Of a DNA stretch of 64,000 nucleotides, positions 12,446 through 25,139 are shown in pieces. The DNA comes from Cheilinus undulatus. Taxonomy: Eukaryota > Chordata > Actinopteri > Labriformes > Labridae. The stretch is taken from assembly GCF_018320785.1 (NCBI RefSeq), contig NC_054867.1, forward strand, positions 38,552,355 to 38,616,354. Direction: 5' to 3'. The notes below the pieces were generated by a model. The model was not told the origin of the DNA and did not search any database. It saw only the letters and a program-made list of their open reading frames with translations. The position numbers and the translations under genes are program-made. Positions within the stretch are counted from its first letter, which is position 1. Each line of letters starts with the position of its first letter.

Positions 12446-13290
12446 GCAGTGGCGTGCACAGACTTTTTCAAGGGCAGGGGCGAAAAGAAAAAAAATGGGC
12501 ACATACAGCGCGTTTTCGCCACTGAAGAGGGCACGAAGTTTTGTGTGAGGGCACTTTAGACATGTTTATGTGTTAGACAAATGGCACATTATATAGCCTT
12601 AAAACAGACTAACTAGACAGACTACTCAAGTTAGTTTGTAGTTAGGATCAACATCCACAAGAACTGTGTAGATTCAACGTTGGACTATGGAGAACACACA
12701 GAAATAAATAAATAAATCCCTAGGCGGTATGGGGGTCTTCCCCCAGAACATTTTCAATCAAGTAGATGCCATTTCCTGTATTCTAGTGCATTTTAACACC
12801 ATATTAGCACCAGGTAATCCAAACTGGTTCTGTGAGATATAGTTCTGGCTCAATATAGATCAAAAAAGGGCCCAACATAAAAGTCATTGCAACAGTAATG
12901 TTTCATAGTGTTTCTTGGTCCTAATGGTCCTCTGGAGTTTAGTGTGTTTTCTTCACCCAAGGGGGCAGTTTAGTGTGTTTTGCCAATGAGGAGGGTACTT
13001 AAACACACCTTTTTGCCACCCAAGTGGGCAGTTTATCACGTTTTAACCAGCCAAGGGGGCAGTTTAGTGTGTTTTTTCCACCCAAGAGGGCAGTTTAGTG
13101 TGTTTTGCAACCAGGAGGGCACTTTAGCATGCGTTTTGGTTCCCAAGAGGACACTTTAGTGTGTGTTTTGGCTCCAAAGAGGGCACTTTAGCACGCGTTT
13201 TGGCTCTCTAGGGCACTTTAGCATGCATTTTGTCTCCCAAGAGGACACTTTAACACACATTTTCCCAAATAAGTGGGCATAATTACAGTA
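12446..13290. mobile_element. probable DNA transposon with internal minisatellite
   Basis: The left end begins CAGTGGCGTGCACAGAC, a terminus type seen repeatedly in fish DNA transposons. It is followed by AAGGGCAGGGGC and GAGGGCAC words that recur in the tandem array to the right. I could not identify a matching right terminal inverted repeat, so the right limit is approximate. Confidence 0.45.
12950..13275. repeat. minisatellite, about 35-40 bp unit
   Basis: About eight to nine imperfect tandem units. Each has the form (A)AGAGGGCACTTTAG followed by CACGCGTTTTGGCTCCC, with variants such as GGGGGCAGTTTAGTGTG. The left units favour GCAGTTTAGTGTGTTTT and the right ones GCACTTTAGCACGCGTTTT, so the array has diverged in a graded way. 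It ends roughly 300 bases before the r3hdm2 promoter. Confidence 0.85.
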
Positions 13291-13499
13291 TAAATGCACT
13301 CCAAACATAAGCTCGGGTTTCAGTTGGACAATATATCAATTAACCATTGCAGCTTTATTGAAGTTCATATGAAGAGAAATACCGTCAAATCTGACAACAA
13401 AGTTTTCTTTCAATTGTATATGCCTATAAAAGAACAAATATTTGAACCGTATTGATATCTCGTAGTTTAATTGAACAAGTTTGCTGTATCCTGAACGTC

Positions 13500-13620
13500 T
13501 TCTTGCGCTTGTTTCGCACGCCGCTGACGTAAACTCTCGATGAGGAAAAAAAAAAGTGACGCTGACATACACAAGCCGGAGCCGAGAAGGGGGAATAGCG
13601 TTTTGTTTCTTTTTTCTTTA
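13500..13620 (+). promoter_or_regulatory. r3hdm2 upstream promoter (putative)
   Basis: A CpG-richer segment without a clear TATA box, in front of the first noncoding exon. It contains CGCTGACGTAAAC, a CRE/ATF-like TGACGTAA, and GCCGGAGCCGAG. This is consistent with a housekeeping-type dispersed promoter. The exact transcription start cannot be read from sequence. Confidence 0.5.
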
Positions 13621-13817
13621 ATTTGTGTCCTTTTATTCTTTGGCGTTTTTTGTTATTTAGCTGTACCCCTGTCACAGATTTGCCTGCCTTGCTCCTCAGC
13701 ACTTTGTTAAATATCGTTTACGTCCATGCCGCTCTCCCTTCACGCGGCGCTATTTTGACAGTCAGGGTCGCAGTGAACCAACTCAAGCTAGCAGCACCAT
13801 TATATTAACTAGCATTG
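13600..13817 (+). other. r3hdm2: r3hdm2 noncoding exon 1 (putative)
   Basis: The left limit is a guess. The right limit is a consensus donor, AGCATTG followed by GTAAGT. The region is GC-richer than its surroundings and precedes another well-formed small exon. It is assigned to r3hdm2 because this is the nearest promoter-like region on the same strand upstream of the r3hdm2 coding exons, and because the divergent arrangement with inhbc matches other vertebrates. Confidence 0.45.
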
Positions 13818-14181
13818 GTAAGTCATTCGAAGAGCTTGCTAACAGCACCAGCTAGCACCTTCTATTTTGAGACTTGACAGTGCTGGTGGAGGGTTTTAAC
13901 ATTGTTCGCCTTACTGTTAAGATATGCTACGTTGTGTGCTAACCAGTTTAATCACAACGGCTTGGTTTTGTTGACGTTGTGCTGCTAACGTTCACTGAAA
14001 AGAAAGGGCTAGCTAGCGGGCTAACACTAGCTAGGTGGCTAGGTGCCGTAGGTGGCTAATTATACTCACCGGAGGAAGCAGGCTAATGCCGTGAGCTAGC
14101 TATTGTTAGCGTGTGGGCAAGCTAATATTTTCAGTCAACTGCACAGCCTCAGCTCTGACCACTGCCATCTGTTTTCTACAG

Positions 14182-14233
14182 AAACAACTTGAAGGATTCA
14201 CCGCAAGGCTCACCACATAAGGCCACCGTAACG
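14182..14233 (+). other. r3hdm2: r3hdm2 noncoding exon 2 (putative)
   Basis: A 52-base exon between a strong acceptor (GTTTTCTACAG) and a strong donor (ACG followed by GTGAGT). It has no ATG, so it would be pure 5' UTR. Both splice signals are near consensus and there is only a 364-base intron before it, which makes chance less likely. Confidence 0.5.
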
Positions 14234-17200
14234 GTGAGTTGAAATCTTAAAGATGAGTTGAAGTCACTTTAAATCAATGTTACTCGATATTAAGTGAGAT
14301 ATGTAACGCAGTGTTGAACACCATCTTTAAAATCCGCGTTCTCCATGCCTGACACGAGATAGCCATGTTAACATCTATCCTTTAAGCTTTAGTTGAGAGA
14401 CATTAGCTGCAGAAAGTCGGTGAATGAATACATGACAGGGGTGACTTAAAGCGAGGAGATGCGGTAATTCATTGATTATACCTGTTTGCTGCTATCACGC
14501 CGAAAGCCCACCTTAGTTGTTGCCAGCAAGGTGTTATTTTAGCCATTGCATCCTGGCATTTATGTGTCCACTCATGGGAAAACAAGACAAAAATGTATTC
14601 AAGGTGCATCTGGAATTTAGAAACATGAAAAGAATTAATATGAATGAGTTATATGGCTGAATTTGAGTGAGATAACTTGTATATCAGTCTTTAACGATTA
14701 AAGCACACTACCATGCTGTTTTTGTAACGTCTGGTCTAAAGCTCTCTTTAACACCATTCAAACTAAGTTAAGTATCATCCCAGCCTGCAGTGCATTGAGG
14801 AATAATTATCAAATGATTTAGTGAGATGAAACGGCATCTGGCTTGTTGCTCTTGGTTTGTAAATCAGAGCTAATGAGGATTCAGACAAATAGGGTTTGTC
14901 CATAAATACTTGACAAATGGTCATCTGTCTCTGTGTCTTGGCTTTGGCTCTACATTTTGACACTCAAGCTGAAAATAGATGGCAAGACTGTAGTGTCAAA
15001 CTAGGTGGGATCACAGCACAGCCTGTTGGAGCTGTGATTCAAACATCTGCTATGGGAAAGCAGCATGTGTGTGTGTTTGAAAACATAAATATTCATATCA
15101 ATTGGCAATGGCCAGTCATGTGATGCACAGCATTTCCAGGTTAGGATTCCCTTACCAGTATTGTTAGAGTTGATGTCGGGGGACATCTTAAAGCCATTAA
15201 AGCATGATTTGCCTTTTTCTTTTGTGGACTTTTTAAGGTATGTCCATTGTACCATTTCTGAGCATTATCAGTATCTCTTATTTAAAGTATTGGAGTACTC
15301 TGTTGATTGCTTCTGTGCTAAATGTGTGCCTATTATGTATTTTTTATCTACATTGTTACGCAGGAAATGTTCATTTTCCCTAAATAGCACTGGGTCTGAT
15401 TGGTGGTCTAGGGCAGTATCATTGAGAAAAGCCATAACCGTGGTTAGAACTAATGGAGGTGAGTCACTGAATCAACAGTCTGCTGTTGCTAAGGTCAGCA
15501 ATGCGAGAGTATCCTTCCTCCTTGTTAACATGTTCTCCATTCCCTGTAACAAGAAAATGTTTGCATTGCTTAGAAAATCCAGAATGTATTGCATGAGAAA
15601 TCTGTTATCTAAAACTGTCATTGTTTTTGGTTGAGTGTAAGAGTTTATGAAAGGATATCATACAGCAGCTTATTATTTTTTTCTGTGGTTTGCAGGATGA
15701 GTGACCATAAACAGTTCTGTATTCATACACTAGCTAGACATGTGATTTAGTGTGTTGGAGGTAACCCATTTGCTATAACTGTATTCACTTCCCACAATCA
15801 AATATTTATACAAGCCAAGATTGTCAACGCAAAAGCTGTTTATCACCAGTATTTTATGGACTGGTGTGATTAAAAAAAGGGTATCTTGCATGCAGTAATA
15901 TATGAGCTTTGTTTTTATTTTTCAGTCAGGTATCGATATCTTCTTCTGTCTCCGAATATCTGTTTGCAGCAGCATAAGCAGAAGAGTGGCTTTTTCTAGA
16001 GAGATTTGAAGAGCTATTTATAGATCTCTGCCAGAGCACCAAGCGTGGTGCTGTTGCTGCTGCTCCTATCTCTCTTCTCTTAACCACTCCTGCTTCTGTT
16101 TCTCTGTCGCTCTCCATCTTTATTCATTCCCTCGTCTTTCTCTTCTGTTGTCTTATTATTCTGAGCTCCCACTCTTTTGATGTTTTCCCCCCTCACTGTT
16201 TCGCAGTCCTTTTTCTGTATCTTTCCTTCATTGCATGCTTTGATGTAAATTATTGATCATAGCAGAAGGGAGGCGACTCGTTGCATCGCCGTATGTCTGG
16301 CCTCAGATAGGTAGAGCTGCTTGACGGACTTCACTGTAATTGCTGCAAAGCTGGAGGGTTTTCTCTCAGTAGTTCAAGGAGAAAGAAAACAAAGAATAAA
16401 TCATATGTTTAAAGTTGCGATTGAATCCAAACAGGCTGAGGAAGTGTGTGCTTTGCTAATAAATATGCTGTTTAACACTTTATGTATATGTAACCCTCTA
16501 TTGATTTTATGCAGTGTTAACTTTATTAGATCAAATATTTTGAATCTGATGGAAACGTGTATCTCAACAGAGGTAAATAAAAAAAGGGTTACGTTGAAGT
16601 TACACACTTTCATTTGCTGTTACTGCATTCTTCCAAAAACTTAACTTATTGTGCTGAGACTGCAGCACCATGAGAAGAGTTTGTGTTAAGGAACAGTTTA
16701 TCCATGGTATCTTTGGCTACTGATCCATGCTAAGCTCCTCCCCTTTCTTCCTCCGGCTCTCTTAAGCTCTTTGCTGTCTCCCTTGCTGTCCCATGAAAGA
16801 GACGTTACCTGGCTGCACAAATGCAGAAGATACTAGTGGACTTGGTTGTTAGCATTAGGTGGCATTAGTGCTTTCCCTTTATCCCAGTCATGTGGTCAAC
16901 CAGACACAAATCTTTTACCAGGGCCATGCAGGGATTGCAGAGTCATCTGTTGGATTCCTTTCTGAATAGGCATATTAGACCAAATGTGTGCTTTATGTCC
17001 ATTCATTAATTTCCCGTACCTGCAGGTACTGAAAATCTTGGCTGTGTGCTTGAACCAGAGACCCTCTTGGTGTGAGGCCTTTTTGCTAACCACCGAGCCT
17101 GAACACTGCCTGTATGGGCAATGTCAACAAATTAATGTAAAGTGCACTGCTAATACCAAAACACCACTTACAAGCTGTTGTATGAGCCTGAACAGATTGG

Positions 17201-18256
17201 TAAACGTGAACAGCTTGTTTCCAAAACTAAAGGAGAACACTGCATTTGGTATCATCAGGATCCAAATATAAATTTTTATTATGCAATGCAAGTGGCAGAC
17301 TAAAGTTGTGGACAAACTCACAGCACTAAAGGTGCTTTCAAAGGAATTCAGGGCTGTGTATTGCCTCAAATAGTTGTGCTTTAGAGCAGTGAAGTGTCCT
17401 TGGAAGTAAAGATTGCAAGATTGACATGCTCAACTATCTAGTATCAGTATGAGGTCCCAGCAACTGAAAACAGTGTTTTGAAAAAACAAGACTTTTGTGG
17501 ATCTCCTGAGAACCGAATGTGTTCTCTAATGTGCACAACTTAAGTTCTTCTTTGAACAAGCATAGGCCTTAACCTGGAATGGAATCTACTATTTAACGTG
17601 GAAATCGCGGACATTGAATGAATTTGACTGAAATACTGTGTTTTTTTGAAAGAGGAACGTATATCCGGGGAATATGCTTCGGGGATCACTAAAGCGTGGC
17701 ACACCTCGTACGTCACTTCATCTGCCTCCCTCTTAAACAACAGCATGTCAGAGCAGCTGCTCCAAACACTGGCAAACATCGCATAGCTCAACACGGAGCA
17801 GTAATGTGCGACATAATGTTGCACCTTCAAGAAAGGTCATCCGTGCTACAAGTTATTTTACCTCACCACTCCAGAGAGTCACAGAGAAAGTGAGGTGTGT
17901 CTGTGCGTGAGGCAGTCACCTGTGACTTCAGGCTTAACTGCAGACCTACTCACCCCTTGAACACTTCAAAGTTGAGTCAACTAGAGATTTTACGAAGTCC
18001 CGTAGTCTATACGATGTTACATTCGAGTATCAATTGGCTTAATAATTCCTCCAGTAAATAAAAGTCAAGGCAACAGGTGTACTTTTAACCATGGAACTTT
18101 AATGTTACCTCCTTATTAAGTCACTATCACTCTGTGTTGGAGAGAACAGAAGGATTTCTTCATTTACATTATAAACATCAGTTTGGAACCAGTGTGATTA
18201 TGTTGTTTTAATGTTGAAACTATCTGTCTGTTACATTAGTTAGAATTATTTTATAT

Positions 18257-18470
18257 CAGGGTTATCCAAACTGCAGCTCCTGGGTCAACTCCGCCCCTTT
18301 TTCAGTACATTTTAAGTTACTTCTATTTAATTAGTGAACATTTTATTCACTTACAGGAACAGGACACTCTTTGTAATGGTTGAATCAGTGTAAAAGTAAA
18401 AAACGGAATTCCAAGAATTTGGCAAAAATTAAAACTGATTTCATGGGGCCCTACAAATGTGCCTTTTTAA
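18257..18470. mobile_element. hAT-type MITE fragment
   Basis: Begins CAGGGTTATCCAAACTGCAGC. This matches the well-known vertebrate 'CAGNGGTTCTCAAACTG' type of hAT terminus. No matching opposite end was found, so the extent is approximate. Confidence 0.4.
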
Positions 18471-19339
18471 GTACTACTATCGTGAACCTTGATGCTGTAA
18501 TGAGATTATTTGCCTTTATATTAATATTATAAGCAGTTTCATTACATGCACATATATTTCACTAGTTGTTTACTGTGTAGTATATGGCTGTGTTTCTGTT
18601 GCTGGATATACATTTCATCTCCCCATCCCATTCACTTGTGGTTTATGCTACTTACATACAAAGGCACGTAAAACTTCAATGGTAAAATTGACTGTGCTGA
18701 TGGCAAAAGAAAAATGTTGGTTTTGCTCACATATGTAGCTCATCCTAAACATTTTAGGTGGTGTTTCCAGCACTTTGTGCATTTTTTGTAATGGACATAA
18801 TGTTCGCAGCTTTCACACAAAAGAAAATCGTGTATGTTTTGATGTTAGTCTAAACTGCAACAGACACCTGTTGAGTGCACCCATTCTCATCAGCAGCTGG
18901 TCTAGTCTTTTTATAGTTTAATATGTATTTAATATAGGCTCATTTGAGTAGATTTCAGAGTTTGAATTTACTTATGTTGATTGAAGTTACAAAGCAGTTG
19001 TGGCTGTTTCTCAGCAAGAGCCTTATCTGGGTGGGCTGGTGGCAAATGTCAATCTGCGACAAATGCAAAATAACTGAACTTTGTGTTATATGCTGGACTT
19101 GGGAAAACAGTAAAATAATCTTGAAGATGTTGCACTGCATTCTGAGTGCACAGCAGTATGCACCAATCGATGGCATGCACCCTTCCTCTGGATGCTTTCT
19201 GGAGCGATGCACAGTGGAACACAGCCCTGAGCAGAAAGAGACAAGAGATTACATGATCACAGGAGATCTTTAAATTTGCCTGGAAATGGTTTGTAAGCAA
19301 CAGATTAAGTTGCCTCTTTGAGGTTGATTTGCTTTTCAT

Positions 19340-19622
19340 TTCAATAATAGAAAATACCTTGTACGTACGGCGAGTAGAGCAGAGCCAGTTGGTGCTTTTG
19401 GCACAACCAGCGACAGACCAGGCCACGTGCAATGGAACTGCAAAAAACTGACCAGAAAAGGAGAGATTTGCTCCGGAGTGGGCTCCATGTGTGGATTGCG
19501 AAGTATCTGGAAATTAGAGGTATTAGTTCTGCATACTCTATCAACATGTAGAGCGGTATCAATAGTCAGAAATTTTAATAACTGCTGCATCACTATCATG
19601 CTTACAATATTGTGCATCCCTA
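19340..19622 (-). mobile_element. hAT-type element fragment
   Basis: Read on the minus strand it begins TAGGGATGCACAATATTG, a common fish hAT terminal sequence, and continues into GATAC-rich subterminal DNA. The other end is not recognisable, so this is probably a truncated copy. Confidence 0.45.
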
Positions 19623-22600
19623 GTGTGCATGTTTCCCTTTCAAACCAAGACTTTATTCTTTATCAGACTGCCACTTGTGTCTGGGTAATATTTTCAGCCC
19701 AAAAACTCAATAACTGATAGAACAATGAAAACACTGTGTTTGTACTTACTTTGATATAATTTAAAATTGGGGCACTGATTAACTTGGCCAGGCATTGTTC
19801 TGTTTAAAATTGCCCCCTAAGTCCTTGATAAAGTCTGGTGACTTGCTCTTATCTCAGTAGCTCGGCAATCTAAGAGACAGACATCTGTGGACTTGTGCTA
19901 CCTTACCCAGAGTTCCTTGCTGACACTTCCTTTGATGCTGAACTTTTGACTGCCTCTTTTCCATTGCATCTTTCAGCTTCTGCTTGCAGTGTGGGGGCTG
20001 CAGGGAAAAGATGCAAATATGTCGTCTTGTGGGATTAAGGTTTTTCCTGGCTAATGAGATGGTTTTGCTGTTTTCCCTTCTACTATCTTTTCTTCAAAAC
20101 CCTCTGGTTTTATTTCTTATTTCTGACCATTGCAGCAGTGCCCTTTTTCACCAGCAGCTGTCAGTACTTGTAGCTCCTCCAGATTGTCCAGGTCCAGACT
20201 TCAGATAATGTCTTCATATACTCCATTCAATTGAGAGTGTTGAATTGTGCCTGGATTTTATCTAGATTTATGTCCTTTGCACAAATGTACAAAACCTTAA
20301 ATTGTACTTGTGAAAAAACTGATATAATGTTGCCTCTCATTTAGGCATCCTGCTGTTTTATCAAGTGACATACTAGCTGATCCAAGAAGCCCTTTAAACA
20401 GCTGGGCTTCTTGCAAGCCTTGGGTAGGCTGTCATCGCAATTATATTGTAACACAGAGGCAGAGCACAAACAAGATATGTGAGAGAGAGAGACAGAGAGA
20501 GAATCCACACAAGAGGGAGGGTTGGTTGGAGGAGAAAGGAGCGGTGCAAACTGTGCGTATGATAGCATAAGAGCAGTAGGCAGAGAGAGAGAGTCAGCCA
20601 GCAAGCAAGGCTTTCTGTTTCCATGAAGTGCTTGTGCTTCATTCAGAAAAAGAGAGGGGGCAGTCATAAAAGAGTTTTCTGCCCATTTTCATGAAACCCA
20701 GTTACGAAGCAGAGCTGATGGTACCTGCAGACAGGGAGGCAGCAGAGCGAGCGTGAAGAAGAAGAAAGTAGAATGAGCTGAAAAGAGTGACAGAGGTAAA
20801 CAGCCCCTGACACTCAGCTATTTACATGCAGCAGGAAATGGAATTCATTCATCTGTTCTGCTTGGCGAGATTAAACTAATGTCAGCGTTGTCTTGGTCCA
20901 GAGCTGCTTCTGCTTGTGCCGCCGCTTCTCCTGCGATAATGTGCTTTTATCTGTGAGACACCTGATCCGACTTGGCTGGGGATCCACAGAGCTGAATTCT
21001 AAATACAGTAAGCATGTGCTGTGCATGCATGTGAGTGTCTCTTTGTCAGTGGGTGTTAATAATTTGTAGGTGAGCTGTGGCTTGTTCATCTGCCTTTTTA
21101 TCTTTCTTGAGATCTGGTTTAAAGTGCAGCCATCGCCAAGGCTGTAATTACCTTTTATCTTGGCACTTCTCATTGTTGGCTTTTGTAAAGTTCCTGCAGC
21201 AATTTATTTAATTATGCCTCTGTAACACAGTGAAAATCATACATGGAGCTTGATGGAAGCTAATTGACTAGACTTAAGATACATCTTCCTCTTATGAAAT
21301 GTAACTTGTTTTATCTGTATGCTGAGGCTAAAAGGAAACCCTGATTGATTTTCCTGAGATCAAAGTCACACGTGGCCAGCTTATCTAATTTGGGATGACT
21401 TTAATGGTGTTTGTGCCTTGTGGTCAGTTCATGTTTGTATATGTTTGCACCAACACACACTAAACTTGTTTAGTGAGGCAAATGCTGAGGTAATGAGGAA
21501 TTCCCTTCCTCTGCGTCCCTGTGTGGGAGGAGGGAGAGGAGGGTGGAGGTGGCCTGGTGGGGGTGGAGAGTCACCGGAGAAGTGGGCGTCACTCTGCAAC
21601 ACTGTCACACTGAAGAGGGAGGGAGGGGTCCAGGGAAAAAGGACAACCTAGGTGCTTACATAAGGCTGCATGTGGGAAGTCCTGTGTTAAGAGACCCTGA
21701 AGTTTATCCTCAATGATCTGCTTGACTTGAAGGAGCAGTAATAGCTATCGATTATGAGCGTTTATGTATAGAAGAATAGAAATATCCTTTGATTGCTAAA
21801 GAATATATACAAATTCACACCTGCGTATTTCTGTGTTTTTACCCTGTATTTGTGGATCGCAATGTGCGGGGAAAAGTGAAAAAATAGAGAGGAGGTGAGA
21901 GAGAGGCAGCATAAGCGTGAGAGAAAGCACAACAGCAAAGCCCTCTTGAATAAAAAATCTGTAGCTATAAATAGAAAGCCATCCTCATTGCCTCAGCACT
22001 GTTTCAGGTTTAGAAGACCTGGCTTTTCCCCTCTCTTTTTCTGTTCTGATGGTTTCCGCCTCACACAATCACTCTCACAATCCTCCTCATCGCCTTTTCT
22101 TCTTCTTCGTCTTTTTTGTTCACTCGGCCCAGATCTGTCTTGTGCTGGAAATGGGCTGTTTATGTAATGCCTGCCTGTTTGTGTACGTGTGTGCACATCT
22201 CTCAGCATTATGATAAATCAAGATGCATCGGTGTCCTGAGCGGTGCACCCTAATTCAACTAGCCTGATGTTTCCTCATAAAATACCATCTTGTCAATTAC
22301 AAATGCAAAAGACAGACAACAACAACAACAGCAACCCCCAAATTAGATAGAAGCCACCCATTTGGTGTCATGTTGCCAGAGCTCATGCTGTTTTCTCCCA
22401 GATGTCTGCCATTCCGCATGTAAGCCCCTTTATGTGCATGATAGCTAAAGTGGCAAAGCAAGCTGTTTAGCTCTGACTGACATGGTGTGATTCATCCTTA
22501 ATATTGAAATCATATGTTGGACATCCTCTTCATCACATATCCTGGTTCTTTTTTTTTTTCTTTTATTTGCGACTTCAAAGTTCTGCCTGCTCACCAGGTA

Positions 22601-22992
22601 GTTGGTGCTCCTGCAGCCTCAGTCCTGCATACTAATTGCCAATGCGTGGGAAAAAGACTGAGCACCAAATAGAGGAAGCACGAGAGGGAGAGGAAAGGAG
22701 GAGAGAAATCAATAGAAACCCCTGGAGTACTTGCCGCTGTAATTGCCTTAAAGTCAGAAGGTTCACACTTCTCATCCAGAGCTTAAAAAATGCCCTCAAA
22801 GTTTTTTTAAGATTAAAAAGCAGGAAAACCTCCAAACAATACCCAACATTGTAAGCCTTTATTGCCCTTGTATAGCCTTTCTTTATCATAGATCTAATGG
22901 GGGTATTAGCCATTCCTTTTCATCCACATAAAATTTTTACCTTCTTAGTTTCTACTTGAAGATTTTGTCCCTATATAAATGTATGTTAGTGT

Positions 22993-24248
22993 TGGAGCCT
23001 GACCGATTTATCGACAAGCTGATTAATCAGGCCGATTATAGCGTTTCACAGATTAATCAACATCGGCCAATATGTAGCCGATATATTAACTTTTTGCTGC
23101 ACTCTGCTCCTGTCGTTCTGTGTGTGTCCATGCTGAACTCAGCCCGAGTGCCTGTCCCCTCCTCCTCAGACGCAGAGTGCAGCAGCAGCTCTCCCTCACT
23201 CAGTGTTGCCAACTTAGTGACTTTGTCGCTATATTTAGCGAGTTTTCAGACCCCTCTAGCGACTCTTTTTCAAAAAGGCAACTAGCGACAAATTAGTGAC
23301 TTTTTCTGGTGTTACTGGAGAGTTTTGGAGACTTTGACGTGAAAGCATGCATCGTTGTTGCTCTTCTCACTGAGCAGCGGGTGCAGCCGTGGGCCCCTCC
23401 CCGTCCCTAAGCACTCACGGGCAGTCCCGTCCTCGCGCAGTTCGACTGCAGTAGAGTAGAGGAGTAACGTTCGTTTCAGACTGGGATCGTGTTTTGCTGC
23501 TTGCGTATGCCGCGCGTGTCAGCTCCAGTTCCTGCCGGTGCGGCTTTCACGCAGTTTTCTGCGTGTCAGGCGCATCTCCCTGCTCTCAAAGCCCTGTCCT
23601 CAAAGCGACTTGATTTAGTGTGTAGAGGAAGTATGTTAGGAACTATTCAAAATAAAAGCATTCTGTACAAGTGAACGGAGTTTCTCTTTAGAAATGCTGA
23701 ACTGGGCTTTTACTTTGAAAAGCAAAAACCAGAAAAGCATTCATATGGTCTTTTATCTTTCCTGTGACATATTCTACCAGTGTGGAGACAGAAAGTTTCA
23801 CTAATAGTATATCTTTAGAGAACAGCTTTATAAAACAGGCACATTTAAGCTTGTGGCCTTCCTCAGGGTTATCGAGAAACACATTGTAAACATATTCTAT
23901 GTGCATATTTGCTACAACGATGTAAATATGGCTCTCCATTAATCATTTTCCTGTCTAATATGGTCCACAGCCACAGTATAATGTCGTGTTTAATGTCGTC
24001 TAAGTTGCATCTTTGTGAAATAAACAAAGATAAATGCAACTGGTTATTCACATGTCCACATTTGTGTTCATGTACAGTATATATATCTTGTGTATATCAA
24101 TTTTTCTTATTTCATATATCGGCCAAAATATCGGTTATCGGCCAATATATATACTGGATATTGGTCTATATATCGGATATCGGCTTTTTTTAGCCCCCAA
24201 TATCGATATCGGCATCGGCCCCAAAAATCCCATATCGGTCGGGCTCTA
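22993..24248. mobile_element. non-autonomous hAT element with 8-bp target duplication
   Basis: Terminal inverted repeats TGGAGCCTGACCGAT (left) and TAGAGCCCGACCGAT (right end, reverse complement), both followed by CGAT/ATCGGCC-rich subterminal DNA. The flanks carry the same 8 bases, GTTAGTGT, at 22985-22992 and 24249-24256. This is the hAT target-site duplication. No transposase frame is present, so the element would move only with help. It contains a segment, from 23201, that recurs at 34.4 kb. Confidence 0.85.
23201..23432. repeat. CAGTGTTGCCAAC repeat, copy A
   Basis: About 230 bases starting CAGTGTTGCCAACTTAGTG and containing GACCCCTCTAGCGAC and CGTGGGCCCCTCCCCGTCCC. It is clearly similar to the stretch at 34368-34584. 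Here it sits inside the hAT element bounded by GTTAGTGT. Confidence 0.75.
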
Positions 24249-24514
24249 GTTAGTGTCTTTGTACCAATGTTTAGATAGTGAGGATGCCAGCCTATAAAAT
24301 ATCTATGAAGGCTGTTTTAATGATGTTAGTTTAAACAGATGATGTTTAATGCTTTTATTAACATGGGTAACCTGACATGCCATATAGGCAGTGTCGTATA
24401 TCTACTGCGTGGATATATTTCACATTCATGTGGGGAAGATCTCATAGAAAGAATTTCGGGAGACATGCAAAGACATCTTCTCTGCCAAGACAAGCTTTCA
24501 GTGCGACTCTTGGT

Positions 24515-24840
24515 ACTTTTTTTAAAAGCAAATGTGGTCCAGCTCCGATTAAACTGCCACTTTCCTACTGCTGCATCCGAGCTAATAGCTACCACAGCAG
24601 CAGCCAATAGACACACCAGCAGACCCCAGCCATAACGATTGTAAACCCATGCCAAAGCAGGCCAGGAGAAGAGCAAAAAAATCTTTTCCATTGTGAAAAG
24701 CTTTTAGTGTTGTTTTTACTCTTTTTTCATGCAGAAATGTGGTGCAGATCTAATAAAACTGCCACTGTGTTGTAGCTACATCCAAGCTAATCACCACACT
24801 TGAAGCAGCCATTGCAAATGGCTAGTATAACAAGACCCCA
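24515..24840. repeat. diverged tandem duplication, about 210-bp spacing
   Basis: The words GCAAATGTGGTCCAGCTCC, AAACTGCCACT and ATCCGAGCTAAT recur as GAAATGTGGTGCAGATC, AAACTGCCACT and ATCCAAGCTAAT about 210 bases later. It looks like two copies of one repeat unit next to the SINE. Function unknown. Confidence 0.6.
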
Positions 24841-24954
24841 CTAATGGCCATTGCCTCTTCTCTGCAAATGACGCTGATTGGTCCGAACAGTTTGGCACAA
24901 ATATTGTGGATTGGATCTTTTCAAGATGGATTTGCCTCATGACAGACATGGAGT

Positions 24955-25136
24955 CTGGCAAATCAATCTGCTTTGCAAGGGTATGACATAGAACGACAGT
25001 GGATAGAGTCAGAAACAGAAAGATACATGTGAGAGTGGGGGTAGACATGCAGGAAAGGAGCCACAAGCCGGGCTTGAACCCAGGTCGACCACGTTCATGG
25101 GGCATAACCTAATCAATTGACCATCTGATCGCCCTC
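24955..25136 (-). mobile_element. tRNA-derived SINE
   Basis: On the minus strand the sequence starts GGGCGATCAGATGG and carries an A-box-like TGGTCAATTGATTAGG and a B box GGGTTCAAGCC at tRNA spacing. A C/T-rich body with TCCTGCATG and TTTCTGACTCTATCC follows. That is the layout of RNA polymerase III SINEs in fish. The tRNA part is too degraded to be a functional tRNA gene. The 3' limit is approximate. Confidence 0.65.
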
Positions 25137-25139
25137 AAA

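Larger units (their letters stand above)
14234..22980 (+). other. r3hdm2 intron, left part
   Basis: Start of the very long first intron if the upstream exons belong to r3hdm2. It is mostly unique AT-rich DNA with purine-rich (GA) stretches near 20480-20620 and 21510-21640. The open frames found here, up to 157 codons, show no protein family resemblance. Decayed hAT-type ends lie near 18257 and 19600. Confidence 0.5.

Noticed and set aside
15161..15634. 157-codon open frame in the long intron
   Set aside because: Composition is like that of surrounding intron. No domain, no splice signals fitting its ends, no repeat family match.
24326..24691. 121-codon minus-strand frame
   Set aside because: Overlaps the diverged tandem duplication. 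No domain and an equally long plus-strand frame.
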